Origin: Apiotrichum sp. Y4204 | Taxonomy: Eukaryota; Basidiomycota; Tremellomycetes; Trichosporonales; Trichosporonaceae | Direction: 5' to 3' | DNA: 64,000 bases | NCBI GenBank assembly: GCA_025531455.1 | Contig: JAMYHL010000038.1 | Location: 352,600 to 416,599, forward strand | Part shown: positions 60,583 to 64,000 of the stretch, one piece after another | Numbering within the stretch: position 1 is the first letter of the stretch | Layout of the letters: each line of letters opens with the position of its first letter | The notes under the pieces: model-generated | Databases searched by the model: none | Told to the model about the DNA's origin: nothing | Seen by the model: only the letters and a program-made list of their open reading frames with translations | Program-made: the position numbers and the translations under genes

Positions 60583-62378
60583 CTATGAGGCCTCGCTGAT
60601 GTAGGTACTTCCAACTGCCTTGAGTGACATCTGAAGCAGAATCTCGAGGGACGCATTTCGTTCGTGGGTTGGAGGTCCAAGTCGTCCCTGGTGGTAAAAG
60701 ATCTTGACCCTATGACTGAGTATCGGATCCCGCTCTAGCACGATCCAGTGCTGCCCGTTTGTGATAGCGCCGTGGTACAAGTCAATTGAATACATTTGGG
60801 CAAGTATCTGGAGTGTGTTAGCCGCGCAACAAATAACAGCGAGATTATGGCGGGCGAGTCTCACCTGCTCCAGCATCCTGGAAGCTTTGGGACGACCTTG
60901 GCGATCTTCATCCATGTCAGTGGACTCGCTCAGCCAACGCAGGCCGCCTGCCTTGACCCTCATTTGCAGATCGTCGTTCCTCATAAGGGTTTCAAATGCT
61001 TCCTCATCGAAGGCGGCTGGCGTCTTGATCTCAATGGCTGCTTTCTTCGTTCTCCTGTTACGAGTTGTAGTAGCTGTGAGTACCATATCTGGGTGCGCCT
61101 CGGTTTTTTTCCCACTATTCTGGATATGCCAATCATAACGATGACTTGGATGAAGGGCTTCCAGAATAGCTGAGGCAGGGTCTCCTATCAAGGTACCCAG
61201 TCTGCCCTGGAGGTGGATCTCGTCCTCGATGACTTGGTGCGCCCTCATCCCTGCAGCCCTAATAAGGTGAACTGCGTCGTCGTATTTGCGGTCTCGATTA
61301 ACCAGATATGACTTGCTGTAGATAGGATACTCGCCTGCCCAGATCAGTTGGAGGCTTTCGGGAATGGTCTTGGCGACAGTCTCGCTAACCGTGGTCGACT
61401 TGCCGGACATGCCCACCCTGGTTTCGAGGCGTAGGGGTATGTCGAAGCTCTCAATAGCAGAACGAAGATCAACTTTGTCTGGGACACAGGAGGAGGAACT
61501 AGCCCGTCCGCTGCGCGGCTGCAATCTATGCTTTGAAGGGCAGCTGGTTGGACGCTTTGGAGTGCGGGATCGTCCTCCACCGTTGGTTTGCTTCCTGGTC
61601 TTTGTCCGGTTCTTGGTGGCTTTGTCGCCCTTGCCTTTCGACTTTGTCCGAGAAATACCGGTCCTGTTGGCTTTACCGTCCTTCGACTTTGTGGGAGGCT
61701 TAAGGGCCTTGGTGGACTTGCCCTTCTTTGAGTTGTGTTTGGTTCTTGAGTTCGAAGCGTTCAATTTGTTGCGGCCTGCTCGAGACTGTCGGGCTGTCGT
61801 GGACTGACCTACGCGGATTTTAGTGGACTGACTCTCCTTTCCTTTGACGTGCTTGGTGTTCGACTGCGAAGTCTTCAATCTGTCACGACCTGGTCTCTTT
61901 TTGGCTGCATTGGTCTTTTCAGAACTAGTCTTTCCTTTGGCCCCAGGGTGTCTCCTGTGGGTCTGAGAGGGTTTGCGACAACGACCAGTACATTTACTTG
62001 ACTTTTTAGAGCCCTTTGACGACCTTGCACCGCCATTGCGAGCCTTCGTTTTTATTGACGTCTTTGCTGTCTTTCGCCGACCTCGCGAGGACTTGACATT
62101 GGGTTTGGTCATTGCCTCGAGTTTAGTAACGTGCGCCAACCATTGTTACCTACTTCGTTGGGAGTGGAGCGTGCCTCGAGAAGAGAGTGGTCGACCTGGG
62201 GTTGTCCCTGTGACGGGTCGATCGAGCTGATGTTGCGGGAGCTCCATTGTCGCTCAAGGTCGGTTGCTTTAGTGCCAAAATCACGAGGATGAGGGGCTGC
62301 CAGGGTGACCAGCACCAAGGCAAAAAGCTGAAGGAGTATCGCGGGCCGCATGGAAAGAGCTTTCAGTTGAGGGGACAT
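60583..62378 (-). CDS. predicted secreted Lys-rich protein with PD-(D/E)XK-like nuclease domain
   Basis: Complement of exons 62378..62154, 62115..60865 and 60807..60583 gives 566 residues. Order: a signal peptide (MRPAILLQLFALVLVTLAA, from the second ATG; cleavage near TLA|AP); a short polar linker to residue 75; about 150 residues extremely rich in Lys, Ser, Thr and Arg, with nuclear-signal-like clusters and an internal duplication; then about 300 residues with a folded look. In the latter, PDMVL (Asp about 418) and AIEIK (Glu 437, Lys 439) fit the D-x(n)-E-x-K core of the PD-(D/E)XK superfamily, and the splice of RMLEQ to ILAQMYSIDLYHGAITNGQH gives the Q-x-L...GxxTNGxxW helix-strand end known from that fold. 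The 57-nt intron (60808-60864) is in frame and stop-free, with a CTAAC branch. The first intron uses a GTAGGT donor and a TACTAAAC branch. Activity and export are inferred. Confidence 0.62.
61553..62115 (-). repeat. basic low-complexity region with internal duplication
   Basis: Within the secreted nuclease-like protein two segments are related: RPGRDRLKTSQSNTKHVKGK and RAGRNKLNASNSRTKHNSKK, about 37 residues apart. Both are followed by Lys/Ser/Thr repeats. This suggests an old duplication of a DNA- or RNA-binding or nuclear-targeting stretch. Confidence 0.6.
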
Positions 62379-63397
62379 GTTTTGTGATGTTCAGCTCCAT
62401 CAGGTTTTTATATTCTACCGTATCCTGTTTCCCCGCTTTCCCCCACCCGCCCCTCCAAGAAAAAAAAAAAAAAAAAAGGTCTCTGCGTGCCCTACTAAAA
62501 TCTGCCTTGTTCGCGGTCAAGAGGAGAGCTTTGAACAGCCATGTTGTGCACAATAGTCACGAATAGGTAGCGCACAACCCAATAGGGGAAGGAAGTGTTG
62601 TGTCAGGTTAGGACGAGCAGAGGGCCGGTTGTCATCGACTACGTTTCGAGTACTCTGAAACCAGCTCTCGAGTAAGTGGGGTTATCGTGACAGCTGGGGA
62701 TTCACAGCACTCGTTGACGGCAGTTCCCGTGATCCACAACCAATAACAGTCCGTTACAGTAGAGTACAAGGAGTCGGTCGGTTCTTAGGGATGGGACAAC
62801 GAGGATGGTGCCTTCGATGCACGATGGGAGATCGTGGATTTGCGTATGTCAAGATGCGGTGTTCTTCTGGGTTGGTCGTCCGTGAATCCGTGAAGCCTAA
62901 AAATATGTGCGCACAGCTCACAGGATCACAGGATCACAGGATCACATATCATAGCCCTCTCGACACAGCCGTGCCGCCTGTTGCGTGCCGTGTGCAAACA
63001 ACGCAGACGAAACAACCGCAGACACCCACAGCCGCGTACAGCCGTGCGAATGTGCGGTCTTAACGACATGCTAACATGACGGCATGAAACATGCACTCCT
63101 TTTCACACTGGCACACTCCCCGCCCCGCGAATCCCAAACCGTTCATGCCTTCCACACGTCATGCATGGGCATCCACTTGTTGCTTCTTGCCTCTCCGGCC
63201 GCTACCTATCTTTGCTCTTCGCTTTTATCACTTCCCACATCCGTTATCTGTTCCACGTAAACCTTCTCGCATTCCCAACAGCCAACCCGCCACTTCGTCC
63301 CCCCCACTCCAGCCTCCAGCATCCAGGCAGCATCCGATTCAAGCGTAGTGCACGGCGGATCCATTACCATCACCCCATAGATTCAATAACGAAGGCA
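62379..63397. promoter_or_regulatory. head-to-head promoter region with poly(dA:dT) tract and TATA box
   Basis: On the minus strand TATAAAAA (62405-62412 on the plus strand as TTTTTATA) lies 27 nt before the ATG of the secreted protein, and a run of 19 A (plus strand 62460-62478) lies 80 nt before it; such tracts exclude nucleosomes. A short tandem ATCACAGG repeat (four copies) is at 62926-62950. The plus-strand side is C/T-rich from about 63110, fitting the leader of the kinase-like gene. Confidence 0.5.
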
Positions 63398-64000
63398 ATG
63401 ACCGACTACGAGCAAAGTCACTCCAACCACGAACGCGACAACGCAAAGCTATCCATCCCCGAGATATTTGACAGGCTTGAAGCTGTATGTGTGAGATCGG
63501 CGGTAGAAGTTGACTGTATAGAGCGATACCATTGAATTGGTAATTCCAGAGGGGACAGACCGCTTTCACGAATGCAAGTTCTGGACAGCCGAGGACTTTG
63601 AACCGTCTACTATTATCACTCGAGTGCCAACGGCGCCAAACGGCGATCCCATCGGCATCGACGCACAACACGAAGTACCTATCGAGGGGGAGCCATCGCC
63701 ATCGTCCGAGCGGCCCAAGGTGGTTGTCAAATCACTCATTGGAACCATTCAACCCGACCGAAACGGCAATCACGGCCATGGATGGCCATGTAACGTCTTC
63801 GAAGGCACTTACCGGACGGCGGCGAGGGATCATCCCGGTATTGTCATCAAGTTTGTAGACATAACCCATCTTCCTATCGCTGGCAAGTCGGGGTGTACCC
63901 AGACAAAGGTCCGGCAGGACTTATTCGAAGAAGTGTACAACTTCACATTCGCCCGCAGTCTTCAAGGCACTTCCCTCCCTAGGTTTGCTGGTCTCTTCCG
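63398..64000 (+). CDS. kinase-like protein, 3' partial
   Basis: Exon 63398..63484 (MTDYEQSHSNHERDNAKLS..) is joined to 63552..64000 over a 67-nt intron with a CCAGAG acceptor; the gene runs off the window. About 178 residues are seen. After a polar N-terminus and a Pro/Ser/Glu linker the sequence CNVFEGTYRTAARDHPG, then IVIKFVDITH, then EEVYNFTFARSLQGTSLPRF AGLF looks like the N-lobe of the protein-kinase-like fold: a strand pair, the VIK lysine, helix C with Glu, and the LQGTxxPRFxG turn common in fungal kinase-like families. Catalytic loop and DFG lie beyond the end. The acceptor choice is forced by frame, since the nearby CCAG acceptor leads to stops. Confidence 0.6.

Overview
The window is nuclear DNA from a basidiomycete yeast, most likely a tremellomycete of the Trichosporon/Cutaneotrichosporon/Cryptococcus kind. 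The evidence is GC-rich coding sequence split by many short introns (about 32-60 nt, GT..AG, CTNAY or CTAAC branch points just before the acceptor), eukaryotic protein families (SMC5, Trs120, coilin, eS28, SARAF, Ash1) and no operons or ribosome-binding sites. The genus is an inference from protein style, not from a marker gene. I joined exons by hand from reading-frame continuity, splice consensus and family knowledge; every joined model closes to a whole number of codons.

Layout. 0-1.5 kb: the 3' part of a DUF1776-type Rossmann protein (+). 1.5-8.7 kb: no gene, ending in a pyrimidine-rich leader with a probable 5'-UTR intron. 8.7-11.3 kb: a velvet-domain transcription regulator with a long Asp-Pro-Arg repeat tail (+). 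13-16.5 kb: a Prm10/ThrE-type membrane protein (+), convergent with an unrecognised Met/His/Gly-rich protein (-). 19.3-21.8 kb: an alpha/beta hydrolase and LYS1 saccharopine dehydrogenase (-). 22.2-26.4 kb: cytosolic aspartyl-tRNA synthetase and phosphatidylserine decarboxylase (+). 27-29.3 kb: a SARAF-family protein (+) and an APH/CHK kinase-like protein (-). 29.6-35.9 kb: a 1,519-residue Sec7-PH Arf exchange factor (-) with a 1.4-kb intron. 36-39.8 kb: no gene. 39.8-45.7 kb: an Ash1-type SET histone methyltransferase (-), divergent from a coilin-like protein (+). 47.9-48.7 kb: ribosomal protein eS28 (-). 49.4-58.5 kb: SMC5 (+), tail to tail with TRS120 (-). 59.3-59.6 kb: a 60-residue cysteine protein (-). 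60.6-62.4 kb: a predicted secreted, lysine-rich protein with a PD-(D/E)XK-like nuclease fold (-). 63.4 kb to the end: the start of a kinase-like gene (+).

Most genes are housekeeping: lysine synthesis and Asp-tRNA charging, which share a promoter with Gcn4-type elements; membrane lipid and trafficking (PSD, Arf GEF, TRAPP II); calcium entry (SARAF); chromatin and nuclear bodies (Ash1, coilin, SMC5/6); and translation (eS28). The accessory-looking part is the right end. There a signal-peptide-bearing nuclease-like protein sits head to head with a kinase-like gene, a family pairing known in fungal effector and conflict proteins. That pair is my best candidate for an undescribed system.
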